A DNA stretch of 64,000 bases from an uncultured Dorea sp. (GTDB taxonomy: Bacteria > Bacillota > Clostridia > Lachnospirales > Lachnospiraceae): NCBI GenBank assembly GCA_910580235.1, contig CAJTVU010000003.1:62001-126000 (forward strand). The letters are read 5' to 3'. Position 1 is the first letter of the stretch. Each line of letters begins with the position of its first letter. This document shows, in pieces, positions 43,596-53,261 of this stretch. The notes under the pieces are model-generated. The model saw nothing but the letters and a program-made list of their open reading frames with translations, did not search any database and had not been told where the DNA came from. Both the position numbers and the translations under genes were made by a program.

Positions 43596-45104
43596 ATGAA
43601 CCAACGCGAGAGGCTTTCCGGCATCCTGCTCCATCCTACTTCCCTCCCTTCCCCTTACGGGATCGGAGATCTGGGGAGCGAAGCGAAAAGATTCGTTGAC
43701 TTCTTAAAAAATGCCGGACAGCATTTATGGCAGATTCTGCCCCTCACCCACACCGGATATGGGGATTCCCCTTACCAGAGCTTCTCAGCCTTTGCAGGGC
43801 AGCCGCTCCTCATTAGCCCGGAACATCTGGTAAGCCTTGGATTTCTTGAGGAGGGAGAATTATCAGACTGCCCGTCGTCCGACCCGGAGCACATTGATTA
43901 CGGAGCGGTCATCCCATGGAAAGAAAAGATACTGGCTCTTGCCTACAGGCGGTTCCGCCAGAGAACAGAAGCCAATCAGGAGCTGAAAGCCCTTTTTGAC
44001 AGCTTCCGGGAAGAAGAATGTCTCTGGCTTCCTGACTACGCCCTGTTCATGGCGTGCAAAAAAGCTCACGGCGGCGTGTCGTGGCTTGAATGGGAAGACA
44101 GCTATCGCCGCCCTACAGCACAATTTAAGGAAGAACTTTCCCGCACTCTGAGCGAAGATATAGAGTATTACGAGTTCATACAGTTCCTCTTTTTCCAGGA
44201 ATGGAAAGCGCTGAAGATATATGCTAACGAGAACGGCGTCCAGATTATCGGCGACATTCCCATTTTCGTCTCTATGGACAGCGCGGATGTGTGGGCGAAC
44301 CAGCATTTGTTCCAGCTTGATGCGAAAGGCTTCCCCCTTGCCGTCGCAGGAGTGCCGCCAGATTATTTCTCCGCTACAGGACAGCTCTGGGGCAACCCGC
44401 TGTACGACTGGGACGCGCACCGGGCGGAACGCTACGCGTGGTGGGTGTCCCGGATCCGGGCCCAGCTTACGAACCTGGACATTTTGCGGATCGACCATTT
44501 CCGCGGTTTTGAAGCATACTGGTCTGTCCCCTACGGGGAGAAGACCGCTGTGAACGGACAGTGGATAAAGGCTCCCGGACACGAGCTTTTTACTGCGGTA
44601 CAGAATGCCCTTGGCGGCGATCTGCCTATCATCGCAGAAGATCTGGGCGTCATCACGCCGGAAGTAGACGCGCTCCGGGAAGCTTTTCATTTCCCGGGAA
44701 TGAAGGTGATGCAGTTCGCCTTTGATTCCACAGGGGAAAATGACTATCTGCCTCACAGATATCAGAATCCGCTCTGCGTGTGTTATACAGGGACACATGA
44801 CAATGACACCTCCCTTGGCTGGTACGGCTCGCTGCGGCCTGAATGCAAAGAGAAGGTGCGCCGCTATACCCACAACATCCAGGAGAGCCGCCTAAGCCTT
44901 GACTTCGTGCAGGCCTGCATAGGCAGCGTCGCTGCCTACGCGGTCGTCCCTCTCCAGGATATACTCTGTCTTGGGAGCGAAGCCCGCATGAATACGCCGG
45001 GAGTCCCGGCCGGGAACTGGGGCTGGCGGTATAAAAAAGATGCGCTTCGTGAAGAGACAGCTGCAGAGCTTCGGAATATGTGTGCATTATACGGAAGATA
45101 TTAA
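43596..45104 (+). CDS. malQ: 4-alpha-glucanotransferase (amylomaltase)
   Basis: 502 residues, GH77. Transfers alpha-1,4-glucan segments between maltodextrins. Visible motifs: 'SGILLHPTSLPSPYGIGDLG' (9-28), catalytic nucleophile region DILRIDHFRGFEAYW (~294-308), acid/base region IIAEDLGVITPEV (~344-356) and CYTGTHDNDT (~391-400). AGGAGG lies 9 bases before the ATG. It leads the rightward run, and the repeat element lies immediately upstream. Confidence 0.97.
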   Translation: MNQRERLSGILLHPTSLPSPYGIGDLGSEAKRFVDFLKNAGQHLWQILPLTHTGYGDSPYQSFSAFAGQPLLISPEHLVSLGFLEEGELSDCPSSDPEHIDYGAVIPWKEKILALAYRRFRQRTEANQELKALFDSFREEECLWLPDYALFMACKKAHGGVSWLEWEDSYRRPTAQFKEELSRTLSEDIEYYEFIQFLFFQEWKALKIYANENGVQIIGDIPIFVSMDSADVWANQHLFQLDAKGFPLAVAGVPPDYFSATGQLWGNPLYDWDAHRAERYAWWVSRIRAQLTNLDILRIDHFRGFEAYWSVPYGEKTAVNGQWIKAPGHELFTAVQNALGGDLPIIAEDLGVITPEVDALREAFHFPGMKVMQFAFDSTGENDYLPHRYQNPLCVCYTGTHDNDTSLGWYGSLRPECKEKVRRYTHNIQESRLSLDFVQACIGSVAAYAVVPLQDILCLGSEARMNTPGVPAGNWGWRYKKDALREETAAELRNMCALYGRY

Positions 45105-45123
45105 TCGTGAAGGAGGATGTGGC

Positions 45124-45858
45124 ATGGTAAGATTCATCATAATCGTAATCATCCTTGGACTTTATCTGCTGCTTGGGATCCCTGTGCTTGGCATTGAATG
45201 GATCGTCGGCAGATTCCGTAAAGAAAAAGAAGATTATCAGTGCCTTCGCATGGTCCAGGGAGCATTTAAGCTGATGCTCAAAGTGACCGGCGCTAAGATT
45301 ACCGTTATCGGTGAGGAGAATGTTCCCGACGAGCCAGTATTGTTCATCGGAAACCACCGGAGCTATTTTGACATTCTCCTGACTTACTCTCGTTGCAAAA
45401 GGCTTACCGGGTACGTAGCCAAAAAAGAAATGCTCTGTTACCCTCTCCTTCGCTCCTGGATGAAACGGCTCTACTGCCTGTTCCTGGACAGGGAGAGCCC
45501 AAGGGAGGGCTTAAAGACCATTCTGGAAGCAATCGAGTATGTGAAAAAAGGCGTTTCCATCTGTATCTTCCCCGAAGGCACAAGGAACGACGGTGAAGAG
45601 CTGAGCATGCTCCCCTTCCACAGCGGATCTTTTAAGATCGCGGAAAAAAGCGGCTGCCCCATCGTCCCTATAAGTATGAATAACACCGCAGAGATATTTG
45701 AAAATCATTTCCCGAAGATTAAAAAGGCTCACGTAATAATCGAATATGGGAAGCCAATCTATATGGATCAGATGGAAAAGGAGCAGAAGAAGCATATCTC
45801 ACAATACTGCCAGGATCTGATCCAGGATACTATTAACAAGAACCAGGCGCTTGTATAA
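45124..45858 (+). CDS. plsC: 1-acyl-sn-glycerol-3-phosphate acyltransferase
   Basis: About 244 residues. An N-terminal membrane anchor (~3-22) is followed by the acyltransferase motifs NHRSYFD (NHx4D, ~78-84), 'SICIFPEGTRNDGE' (~144-157) and PFHSGSFKIA. Makes phosphatidic acid from lysophosphatidic acid at the membrane. The start at 45124 follows GAAGGAGG; the earlier in-frame ATG lies inside malQ. Confidence 0.94.
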   Translation: MVRFIIIVIILGLYLLLGIPVLGIEWIVGRFRKEKEDYQCLRMVQGAFKLMLKVTGAKITVIGEENVPDEPVLFIGNHRSYFDILLTYSRCKRLTGYVAKKEMLCYPLLRSWMKRLYCLFLDRESPREGLKTILEAIEYVKKGVSICIFPEGTRNDGEELSMLPFHSGSFKIAEKSGCPIVPISMNNTAEIFENHFPKIKKAHVIIEYGKPIYMDQMEKEQKKHISQYCQDLIQDTINKNQALV

Positions 45859-45899
45859 CGTCTGGCTACAAACTTACAAAGCATAAGGAGCAAGGACAG

Positions 45900-47354
45900 A
45901 TGAATAAGCAGGATCTGACACTATTGACAGATTTATATGAGCTGACCATGATGCAAGGCTACTATGAGCAGCAACAGAACGAGGTAGTCGTTTTTGACCT
46001 TTTCTTCCGCAATAACCCTTCTAAAAACGGCTATTCTGTGTGCGCGGGGCTGGCGCAGGTCATCGACTACATCAAGAACCTGAACTTTACTTACGAAGAT
46101 GTAGATTATTTGAGGAGCCTGGGGATATTCAGTGAAGATTTCCTCCATTATCTGAGCGGGTTCCATTTTAGCGGAGACATTTACGCTATACCGGAAGGGA
46201 CGGTCGTATTCCCGAAAGAACCGCTCGTGAAGGTCGTGGCGCCTATTATGGAAGCGCAGCTTGTGGAGACTGCCATATTGAACATTATTAACCACCAGTC
46301 CCTCATCGCTACCAAAGCTTCCCGCATCGTGTTCGCCGCGGCGGGGGACGGTATCATGGAATTCGGCCTTCGCAGGGCGCAGGGGCCGGACGCAGGGCTG
46401 TACGGCTCAAGAGCCGCTATGATAGGCGGCTGCGTCGGCACTTCCAACGTGCTGGCAGGACAGGCCTTCGGAGTCCCTGTCATGGGGACTCACGCCCACA
46501 GCTGGATTATGAGCTTTGAGGACGAATACACGGCGTTTAAGCACTATGCAGAGCTTTATCCTGACAACTGCACCCTCCTTGTCGATACTTACGATACACT
46601 GAAATCTGGCGTTCCTAACGCCATCCGTGTATTCAAAGAGTTCCGGGATGCCGGGGCCCCTCTTAAAAAATGCGGGATCCGTTTAGACAGCGGCGACCTC
46701 GCCTATCTTTCCAAACAGGCCCGTAAAATGCTGGATGAAGCAGGATTCCCGGATGCCGGTATCTGCGCCTCCAACGATCTGGACGAGTATCTGCTGCACG
46801 ACTTAAAGATGCAAGGCGCCGCTATTAATTCCTGGGGCGTAGGGACGAACCTGATCACTTCTAAAGACTGCCCGTCTTTTGGCGGCGTTTATAAGCTGGC
46901 GGCGATCCAGAACGAAAAGAACGAGTTCGTCCCAAAGATAAAAGTTTCCGAAAATACAGAAAAAATCACCAACCCCGGAAACAAGACAATCTTCCGAATC
47001 TATGATAAAGAAACAGGGAAGATCCGCGCCGACCTCATCTGCTTTGCCGATGAGTCCTACGACACGGATGAAGACCTGCTTCTCTTCGATCCTATTGACA
47101 CATGGAAAAAAACAAAGCTCCCGGGAGGCTCTTACACAATGCGCGAGATCCTCGTTCCTGTGTTCAAGAACGGCGAATGTATATACCAGTCTCCGTCAGT
47201 CATGGAGATCGCACAATACTGCAAAAAGGAAAAAGATACTCTGTGGGATGAGACGAAGCGTCTCTTCTATCCTCACCGGGTATATGTAGACTTATCGCAG
47301 AAGCTGTTCGATGTCAGGAACGCTCTGCTTGACCAGGTAAATCTCTCAGATTAA
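45900..47354 (+). CDS. pncB: Nicotinate phosphoribosyltransferase
   Basis: 484 residues. Salvages nicotinate to nicotinate mononucleotide for NAD synthesis. The N-terminal 'LTDLYELTMMQGYYEQQQNE' (9-28), 'FGLRRAQGPDAGLYGSRAAM' (~155-174), 'PVMGTHAHSWIMSFEDE' (~195-211) carrying the autophosphorylated His region, and 'IRLDSGDLAYLSKQAR' are family marks. Spacing of 41 bases after plsC and 11 before ddl. Confidence 0.96.
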   Translation: MNKQDLTLLTDLYELTMMQGYYEQQQNEVVVFDLFFRNNPSKNGYSVCAGLAQVIDYIKNLNFTYEDVDYLRSLGIFSEDFLHYLSGFHFSGDIYAIPEGTVVFPKEPLVKVVAPIMEAQLVETAILNIINHQSLIATKASRIVFAAAGDGIMEFGLRRAQGPDAGLYGSRAAMIGGCVGTSNVLAGQAFGVPVMGTHAHSWIMSFEDEYTAFKHYAELYPDNCTLLVDTYDTLKSGVPNAIRVFKEFRDAGAPLKKCGIRLDSGDLAYLSKQARKMLDEAGFPDAGICASNDLDEYLLHDLKMQGAAINSWGVGTNLITSKDCPSFGGVYKLAAIQNEKNEFVPKIKVSENTEKITNPGNKTIFRIYDKETGKIRADLICFADESYDTDEDLLLFDPIDTWKKTKLPGGSYTMREILVPVFKNGECIYQSPSVMEIAQYCKKEKDTLWDETKRLFYPHRVYVDLSQKLFDVRNALLDQVNLSD

Positions 47355-47365
47355 AGGAGGCTAAA

Positions 47366-48430
47366 ATGAATATTATTGTATTGGCAGGCGGCTTAAGCCC
47401 TGAAAGAGACGTTTCCTTAAGCTCCGGCGCATCTATCTGCAGAACATTGCGAGAGCGAGGGCACAAAGCATTTCTTCTGGACGTCTTCTTCGGGCTTGAA
47501 TACGACAAAGAAAGGCTGCAAGAGGTATTTGGCCTCCCGGATGCGGGGCTTGCGATCGCGGACTCTATTAAGACGACCGCCCCCGACCTCAAAGCTCTCC
47601 GGGCTTCAAGGCCAGACCAGTCTGCCTGCGAGCTGGGCCCGAACGTCATCGCGCTCTGCCGTATGGCAGACATCACTTTTATGGCTCTTCACGGTTCTAT
47701 CGGTGAGAACGGGAAGCTTCAGGCTACTTTCGACGTACTCGGGATCCGCTATACCGGGCCGAATGCTCTTGGCTGTTCCCTGTCCATGAATAAGCTGGTA
47801 GCGAAACAGATCTTTAAGATGACCCATGTCCCCACTCCGAGAGGGACTTCCCTCACGGCAGATACAAAGGATACCCCTCTTGAAGAGCTTGGCTACTATC
47901 TCCCTCTTGTCATAAAGCCCTGCTCCAGCGGCTCCAGCATCGGCGTTCACATCGTCCGCACAGAAGAGGAATATAGAGACGCCATAAGGTGTTCCTTCGA
48001 CGTAGAGCAGGAAGAGGAGGTTGTTGTTGAGCCGTATATCAAAGGGCGGGAATATGCCTGTACCATCATAGCCGGGAAAGCGCTCCCCATTGTAGAGATC
48101 ATCCCTAAGGATGGCGTGTTCAATTATGAGAATAAGTATCAGGCAGGAGGCGCTAAGGAGATCTGCCCGCCTGTCTCTATTAACGAAGAAGAACAAGAAA
48201 AGATGCGCTTCGCCGCTGAGCGGGCTTTCGAAGCCCTCCGCATGGATGTGTACGCCCGGGCAGATTTCATCTTAGATGAGGCAGACGGCGCATTCTACTG
48301 TCTGGAAGTGAACGCACTTCCGGGGATGACCCCTGCAAGCCTCATCCCGAAAGCCGCGCAGGCTGCCGGGATCAGCTATGGAGACTTGTGTGAGCGGATC
48401 ATAGAAGAGTCCATGAAAGCACGCTATTAA
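47366..48430 (+). CDS. ddl: D-alanine--D-alanine ligase
   Basis: 354 residues with the ATP-grasp fold. Makes the D-Ala-D-Ala dipeptide for peptidoglycan. 'VLAGGLSPERDVSLSSGASI' (5-24) and 'MALHGSIGENGKLQATFDVL' (~110-129) are N-terminal family motifs; 'LPLVIKPCSSGSSIGVHIV' (~177-195) is the ATP-grasp lysine loop; 'CLEVNALPGMTPASLIPKAA' (~314-333) carries the metal ligands. Sequence HGSIGENG fits a D-Ala rather than D-lactate ligase. Directly upstream of murF, its next enzyme. Confidence 0.95.
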   Translation: MNIIVLAGGLSPERDVSLSSGASICRTLRERGHKAFLLDVFFGLEYDKERLQEVFGLPDAGLAIADSIKTTAPDLKALRASRPDQSACELGPNVIALCRMADITFMALHGSIGENGKLQATFDVLGIRYTGPNALGCSLSMNKLVAKQIFKMTHVPTPRGTSLTADTKDTPLEELGYYLPLVIKPCSSGSSIGVHIVRTEEEYRDAIRCSFDVEQEEEVVVEPYIKGREYACTIIAGKALPIVEIIPKDGVFNYENKYQAGGAKEICPPVSINEEEQEKMRFAAERAFEALRMDVYARADFILDEADGAFYCLEVNALPGMTPASLIPKAAQAAGISYGDLCERIIEESMKARY

Positions 48431-48446
48431 TTAGGAGGAAAGAACT

Positions 48447-49829
48447 ATGAGGAACCTCACGCTCGAAAATATTACGAACGCCTGCCGCGGCAATTACCGC
48501 GGCGACTCATCTTCGCTTACGGCGGAAGTGTCCGGCGTTGTCATCGATAACCGCAAAGTTGAGAAAGGCTGCCTCTTCGTGGCGATCGACGGCACGAACG
48601 TAAATGCACATCAGTTTATCCCAGATGCAGTGGATCGTGGAGCAATGTGCGTCGTATCTCACGAGGACTTAGGCGAGACAGACTATCCTTATATTCTTGT
48701 GGAATCTACCGGCCAGGCGCTCCTTGACATCGCTAAGCTGTACCGTGACTCTTTCAACATCAAAGTCGTAGGCATTACAGGCAGTGTGGGGAAGACCAGC
48801 ACAAAGGAAATGATCGCCTCTGTAGCAGCTCAGAAATATAAAGTACATAAAACTCTCGGGAACTTCAACAATGAGTGGGGGCTTCCTATCACATTGTTCG
48901 CAATGGCAGAAGATACACAGATCGCGATCCTGGAGCTGGGAGTGAACCATTTCGGCGAGATGCGCCGTCTCTCTTCTGTTGCAAGCCCTGATATCTGTGT
49001 GATCACAAACATCGGTATCGCTCATCTGGAGTTCTTTAAGACAAGGGAAGGCATCCTGCATGAAAAGACGCAGATGATCCAGGATATGAAGAACGGCGGC
49101 TCCATCATTCTGAACGGGGACGACGACCTGCTTCGGGAGGTCGCCCCCATAAAAGGCGCCGAGCCTGTGTTCTTCGGCATAGATGAAAACTGCGCCGTCC
49201 GCGCTGATAATATAAAATCGCTCGGATTGAAGGGCACTGCCTGCACGATCCATCTCCCTTCGGGAGAAAGCTTTGACTGTATCGTCCCTCTCCCCGGCTC
49301 TCATATGATCTCCAACGCCCTGGCAGGCGCTTCCGTGGGCTTCCAGCTGGGGCTTACGCCAGAAGAGATCCGGGCCGGTATTGAAGGGCTTCCCTCCATG
49401 CCCGGAAGAAATAACATTATATCTACGGAAAATTTTGTGATCTTAGACGATTGCTACAATGCGAACCCTGTATCCATGAAAGCGGCCCTTGACGTCCTCG
49501 ACATGGCCCTCGGGCGCAAAGTAGCTATACTCGGAGGCATGGGCGAATTAGGGAATAATCAGGAGGCCATGCACTACGACACCGGCGTATACGCCGCCGA
49601 GCGGGACATCAACCTCGTGTGCGGCATCGGCGAGCTGGCAAAAGAACTTGTGCGGGGCGCGTCTATCGGAGAGCGCACACAGGCTCTCTGGTTCGAGACA
49701 AAAAAGGATTTCCTGGAAGAAATGCATAGCCTTTTAAAGGAAGGAGACAATATTCTCGTAAAGGCCTCCCATTCGATGGAATTTCCCGAGATCGTAGAAA
49801 AATTGAAAGGATTCCAGGGACGGGGGTAA
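48447..49829 (+). CDS. murF: UDP-MurNAc-tripeptide--D-alanyl-D-alanine ligase
   Basis: 460 residues. Adds D-Ala-D-Ala to the peptidoglycan precursor. 'DNRKVEKGCLFVAIDGTNVN' (~33-52) is the uracil-binding domain, 'VVGITGSVGKTSTKEMIASV' (~107-126) the ATP loop, and 'ILDDCYNANPVSMKAALDVL' (~331-350) the C-terminal domain. Starts 16 bases after ddl with AGGAGG upstream. Confidence 0.96.
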   Translation: MRNLTLENITNACRGNYRGDSSSLTAEVSGVVIDNRKVEKGCLFVAIDGTNVNAHQFIPDAVDRGAMCVVSHEDLGETDYPYILVESTGQALLDIAKLYRDSFNIKVVGITGSVGKTSTKEMIASVAAQKYKVHKTLGNFNNEWGLPITLFAMAEDTQIAILELGVNHFGEMRRLSSVASPDICVITNIGIAHLEFFKTREGILHEKTQMIQDMKNGGSIILNGDDDLLREVAPIKGAEPVFFGIDENCAVRADNIKSLGLKGTACTIHLPSGESFDCIVPLPGSHMISNALAGASVGFQLGLTPEEIRAGIEGLPSMPGRNNIISTENFVILDDCYNANPVSMKAALDVLDMALGRKVAILGGMGELGNNQEAMHYDTGVYAAERDINLVCGIGELAKELVRGASIGERTQALWFETKKDFLEEMHSLLKEGDNILVKASHSMEFPEIVEKLKGFQGRG

Positions 49830-49897
49830 TATGAGCAGGGACACCGCGCAAGCAGTGCCCCCGCAGAAGATTCCCTCCGTCTCTGGCGAAGACATAT

Positions 49898-50704
49898 ATG
49901 AATTATCAGCTTTTAGCCCTCGACCTCGACGGCACTTTAACAAATTCAAAGAAAGAAATATCAGCGCCCACTCTTGAGGCGCTGATCGACATACAAAAAA
50001 ACGGGAAGAAAGTCGTGCTTGCCAGCGGCCGCCCCATCATGGGCGTCCTCCCTCTCGCAAAACAGCTCCTCCTTGACGAGTACGGCGGCTATACGCTTTC
50101 CTTCAACGGCGGGCGCATCACGGACTGCCGGAAAGACGAGATCATCTATGAAAAGCTCCTCCCAGAGGACGTGGCTGCTCCTGTGTTCCACATCGCAAAG
50201 AAGTATTCTGGAGTAGACATCCTGTCCTACAGGCCGGATGCCATTCTCTCCGGATTAAAAGCCAATGAATTCACAGAATTGGAAGCTCGTATCAACCGTG
50301 TGCCGATCGTACATGTGGAAAATTTTGCCGAGGAGATAGTCCCCGGCAACAAATTCCTCATAACCGGCGAGCCGGACATCATCGAACGGATCCGCCTGGA
50401 GCTGGCCAGACATTTCCGCTCCTATCTGAACATTTACTGCTCCGAGCCTTTCTTCCTGGAGGTCATGCCTGCAGGCGTTGACAAAGCGCGCTCTCTTCTC
50501 CGTCTCCTGACTGCCATCGGCCTGTCTGCGGACGAGATGATATGCTGCGGGGACGGCTATAACGACGTAACCATGATAGAGACTGCAGGGCTTGGCATCG
50601 CTATGGCAAACGCACAGCCCATCGTGAAGGAAAAGGCTGACTACATCACAAAGTCCAATGACGAAGACGGTGTGCTCCATGTAATCAACGAGTTCCTGCG
50701 CTAA
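49898..50704 (+). CDS. Cof-type HAD-superfamily phosphatase
   Basis: 268 residues. HAD motif I LALDLDGTLTNSKKE (6-20, nucleophile Asp9), motif II ASGRP (~43-47), a C2-type cap (~85-190), and motif IV CGDGYNDVTMIE (~210-221). These proteins hydrolyse sugar phosphates or other small phosphoesters, with the substrate unknown. The ribosome site is weak, so translation may rely on read-through from murF. It converges on the asparaginase gene with only 5 bases between. Confidence 0.92.
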   Translation: MNYQLLALDLDGTLTNSKKEISAPTLEALIDIQKNGKKVVLASGRPIMGVLPLAKQLLLDEYGGYTLSFNGGRITDCRKDEIIYEKLLPEDVAAPVFHIAKKYSGVDILSYRPDAILSGLKANEFTELEARINRVPIVHVENFAEEIVPGNKFLITGEPDIIERIRLELARHFRSYLNIYCSEPFFLEVMPAGVDKARSLLRLLTAIGLSADEMICCGDGYNDVTMIETAGLGIAMANAQPIVKEKADYITKSNDEDGVLHVINEFLR

Positions 50705-50709
50705 TCTCT

Positions 50710-51780
50710 TTATCCAAACCTGTCCTGTACAAATTCTTTTAACGCTTCTTTCGCATACCCGCAGGAGACGCCTGTCATAATCCTCGCATATGCCGTCTCT
50801 GTAGCCATATTAAGCGGCACGATATGGCCATTCTGAACAGCATCGTATGTAGAGGAATACTGCTCGCAGCCAAGAATGCAGGGCGCCAGGAAGAGGGGGA
50901 TCCCCTTCCTTTCACACCGCTCCGCCAGAGAGAGGATAGAAGCAGAAGAAAAGGATTCCTCCGGCGCATTGCGCTCTACACAGACTGTACCAGAGTGGAA
51001 TGTCCCGTGCACGACCGCCCGGATCCCCTCCAGGCTTATGCGGTCGTAACGGATCCCTACATAAGGGCTGATGCACAAGACTGTATCTTCAAGACCCGCA
51101 TACTTACTGAGGAGGCTCCTGCCTCCTTCTTTCTTTTTCTCTATATGACGACAGTATATCTCTGAAAGCATGTTCTCCATACTATCTCGCGCGCCTTCCT
51201 GATCCACTACATACGCCTTTTCTCCAGGAGCGCTATAAAAATCATCTGAAAAATTGGCGCACTGCATGAGAGCAGCCCCCTCATGAAGCCACATTGTCCC
51301 GTCCAGGTTCCTATAAGGCACATACACACCGGGCGCGATCCCTGCCATAATAAGCTCTGCCGCCGTCCTGAAGTTGGCATTGGCATTCGTCAACGGGTCG
51401 TCCGGCGGCCGGTTGGCCGACACCAGCATGATCGGAACAGGCGCGCGCTCAAAGAGCAACGACAGGACGACCGTGGAATATGCCAGCGTATCTGTCCCAT
51501 GGAGGACGATCACGCCCGCATACTTATCCAGATCAAACGTAACAATATGCCGAATGATGCTATCCAGCTTCCCAACCGTCATATTCTCGCTCAAAGTCGT
51601 CGCCTCAAGTCCTGAGTCCTCGAACAATCCTTCTTCCACGGTCTCCCCGCCCTTCCGGCCGCCCCGTATAAAATTATCCACGATGATCCGCTTCGCTGCT
51701 GTTACATTGAGGCTTCTGCCCTCCTCCTGTGCGAAAGAACAGATCGTTCCGCCCGTGTATACTGTCAATATATTCTTCAT
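50710..51780 (-). CDS. Type I (cytoplasmic) L-asparaginase
   Basis: About 356 residues from the ATG at 51780, preceded by AAGGAAGG. The first catalytic Thr lies in VYTGGTICS (8-16) and the second motif VLHGTDTLAYST (~91-102) holds the Thr-Asp pair; 'SANRPPDDPLTNANANF' (~124-140) is the lysine-region loop. No signal peptide. It hydrolyses Asn to Asp and ammonia. It closes the T-box operon behind gatB with a 44-base gap. Archaeal GatD, the ammonia-producing subunit of GatDE, belongs to the same superfamily, which makes its position striking. Confidence 0.93.
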   Translation of the reverse strand: MKNILTVYTGGTICSFAQEEGRSLNVTAAKRIIVDNFIRGGRKGGETVEEGLFEDSGLEATTLSENMTVGKLDSIIRHIVTFDLDKYAGVIVLHGTDTLAYSTVVLSLLFERAPVPIMLVSANRPPDDPLTNANANFRTAAELIMAGIAPGVYVPYRNLDGTMWLHEGAALMQCANFSDDFYSAPGEKAYVVDQEGARDSMENMLSEIYCRHIEKKKEGGRSLLSKYAGLEDTVLCISPYVGIRYDRISLEGIRAVVHGTFHSGTVCVERNAPEESFSSASILSLAERCERKGIPLFLAPCILGCEQYSSTYDAVQNGHIVPLNMATETAYARIMTGVSCGYAKEALKEFVQDRFG

Positions 51781-51824
51781 ACGGCTGTCCTTCCTTTTCC
51801 CAGTCCTTCTGCCTTCCCCTGCAG

Positions 51825-53261
51825 CTACTGCCTGTTGATATGATCTACAAGTATCTCTTTCAGCACTTGCGGGCTGCAGTTGCCTTTGAGCTGCTTCATA
51901 CATTTTCCGAACAGCGCCATAAGGGCCTTTTCTTTCCCGCTCTTGTAATCGCTGACAGATTTGGGATCTGCCTCAATGACCTCCCGCACGATCTTCTCGA
52001 TACCTTCCGTGTCGTTGGACATGATAAGCCCGTTCTCCTCTGCATATTTAAGAGGGCTTATATCCTCGTCAAACATAGCTGCCAGTATCTTTTTGCCGCT
52101 GGCTCTGCTGACCTTATCTTCGGCCACCAGCTTCACCAGCTCGCCTAATGCCTTGCCGTTAATGGCAAGCATGTCTGTCGTCTGCTGTCTTTTATTGAGG
52201 ATAGTCATACAATCTGACATAAGCCAGTTCGCTGTCTCTTTCGCCATGCGGCTCTCCTCGTAAGCCTTCTCGAACACATCACAGAAAGCGCGGCTCTGCA
52301 CGATCTGATCTGCATCATACTCGCTCAGTCCCAGCTCCTCGATATAGCGCTGCTTCTTCACTTCCGGCAGCTCAGGCAGAGATTTCTTAATACGATCGTA
52401 CCACTCGTCGTCAATGATGACCGGCATAATGTTAGGATCCGGGAAGTACCGGTAATCTCCCGCGGTCTCTTTATTCCTCATGGCGTAGCTCTTGCCTTTT
52501 ACATCATCCCAGCGGCGCGTCTCCTGGACAAGCTCCTCCGCTCTGTTCTCTACCGCGTCGATGTGGCGTGATATCTCGTAATCGATCGCTCTTGCGATCG
52601 CGGACAGAGAGTTCATATTCTTCATCTCTGTCCTGACCCCCAGCTCCTGGCTGCCCTGCGGACGGATAGACAGGTTCACGTCGCACCGCATAGAGCCCTG
52701 TTCCCAGCGGCAATCAGAAACCCGTGCAAAACGCAGCAGCGTGCGGATCCTCTCGAGATATGCGATTGCTTCTTCCGCACTGGATATATCCGGCTGGCTC
52801 ACGATCTCGATAAGAGGCACGCTCGTCCTGTTAAAATCTACGAGGCTGGTATCTGTCCAGTCATCGTGTACAAGCTTCCCTGCGTCCTCCTCCATGTGGA
52901 TCTGCTTGATGCGGATCTGCTTCTTCCCTTTGGAAGTCTCAATCTCCACTGCGCCGTTCACACAGATCGGCGCGAACCACTGGGTCGTCTGGTAGGAACA
53001 TGGAAGATCCGGGTAATAATAGCTCTTCTTGTCAAATGTAGTCTCCCTGTTAATGTCGCAGTTCAACATCATCCCGGCAGTCATGCCAAGATCGACTACA
53101 CGTTTGTTCAAGATTGGGAGCATCCCTGGCATCCCGCAGCAAGCCGGGCATACATGGTCGTTCTGCTCTGCACCGAACTTTGCGGAACAGGCACAGAATA
53201 TCTTTGACTCTGTGGCAAGCTCTACATGGACTTCCAGGCCGATAACTGTTTCATATTTCAT
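51825..53261 (-). CDS. gatB: Asp-tRNA(Asn)/Glu-tRNA(Gln) amidotransferase subunit B
   Basis: 478 residues, the usual GatB length. 'YETVIGLEVHVELATESKIF' (3-22), the zinc-binding cysteines CACS and CPACC (~23-42), 'KKSYYYPDLPCSYQTTQW' (~77-94), and a C-terminal helical tRNA-binding YqeY-like domain (~330-478) are all present. GatB phosphorylates the aspartyl or glutamyl end of mischarged tRNA and accepts ammonia. Start overlaps the gatA stop (TAATG). Confidence 0.96.
   Translation of the reverse strand: MKYETVIGLEVHVELATESKIFCACSAKFGAEQNDHVCPACCGMPGMLPILNKRVVDLGMTAGMMLNCDINRETTFDKKSYYYPDLPCSYQTTQWFAPICVNGAVEIETSKGKKQIRIKQIHMEEDAGKLVHDDWTDTSLVDFNRTSVPLIEIVSQPDISSAEEAIAYLERIRTLLRFARVSDCRWEQGSMRCDVNLSIRPQGSQELGVRTEMKNMNSLSAIARAIDYEISRHIDAVENRAEELVQETRRWDDVKGKSYAMRNKETAGDYRYFPDPNIMPVIIDDEWYDRIKKSLPELPEVKKQRYIEELGLSEYDADQIVQSRAFCDVFEKAYEESRMAKETANWLMSDCMTILNKRQQTTDMLAINGKALGELVKLVAEDKVSRASGKKILAAMFDEDISPLKYAEENGLIMSNDTEGIEKIVREVIEADPKSVSDYKSGKEKALMALFGKCMKQLKGNCSPQVLKEILVDHINRQ

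Noticed and set aside
43863..44873. 336-codon minus-strand frame inside malQ
   Set aside because: Antisense shadow of an intact GH77 gene; no ribosome site or domain.
49831..49974. 47-codon frame directly after murF (ATGAGCAGG start)
   Set aside because: It overlaps the HAD gene in another frame, has low-complexity Arg/Pro content and no recognisable motif.
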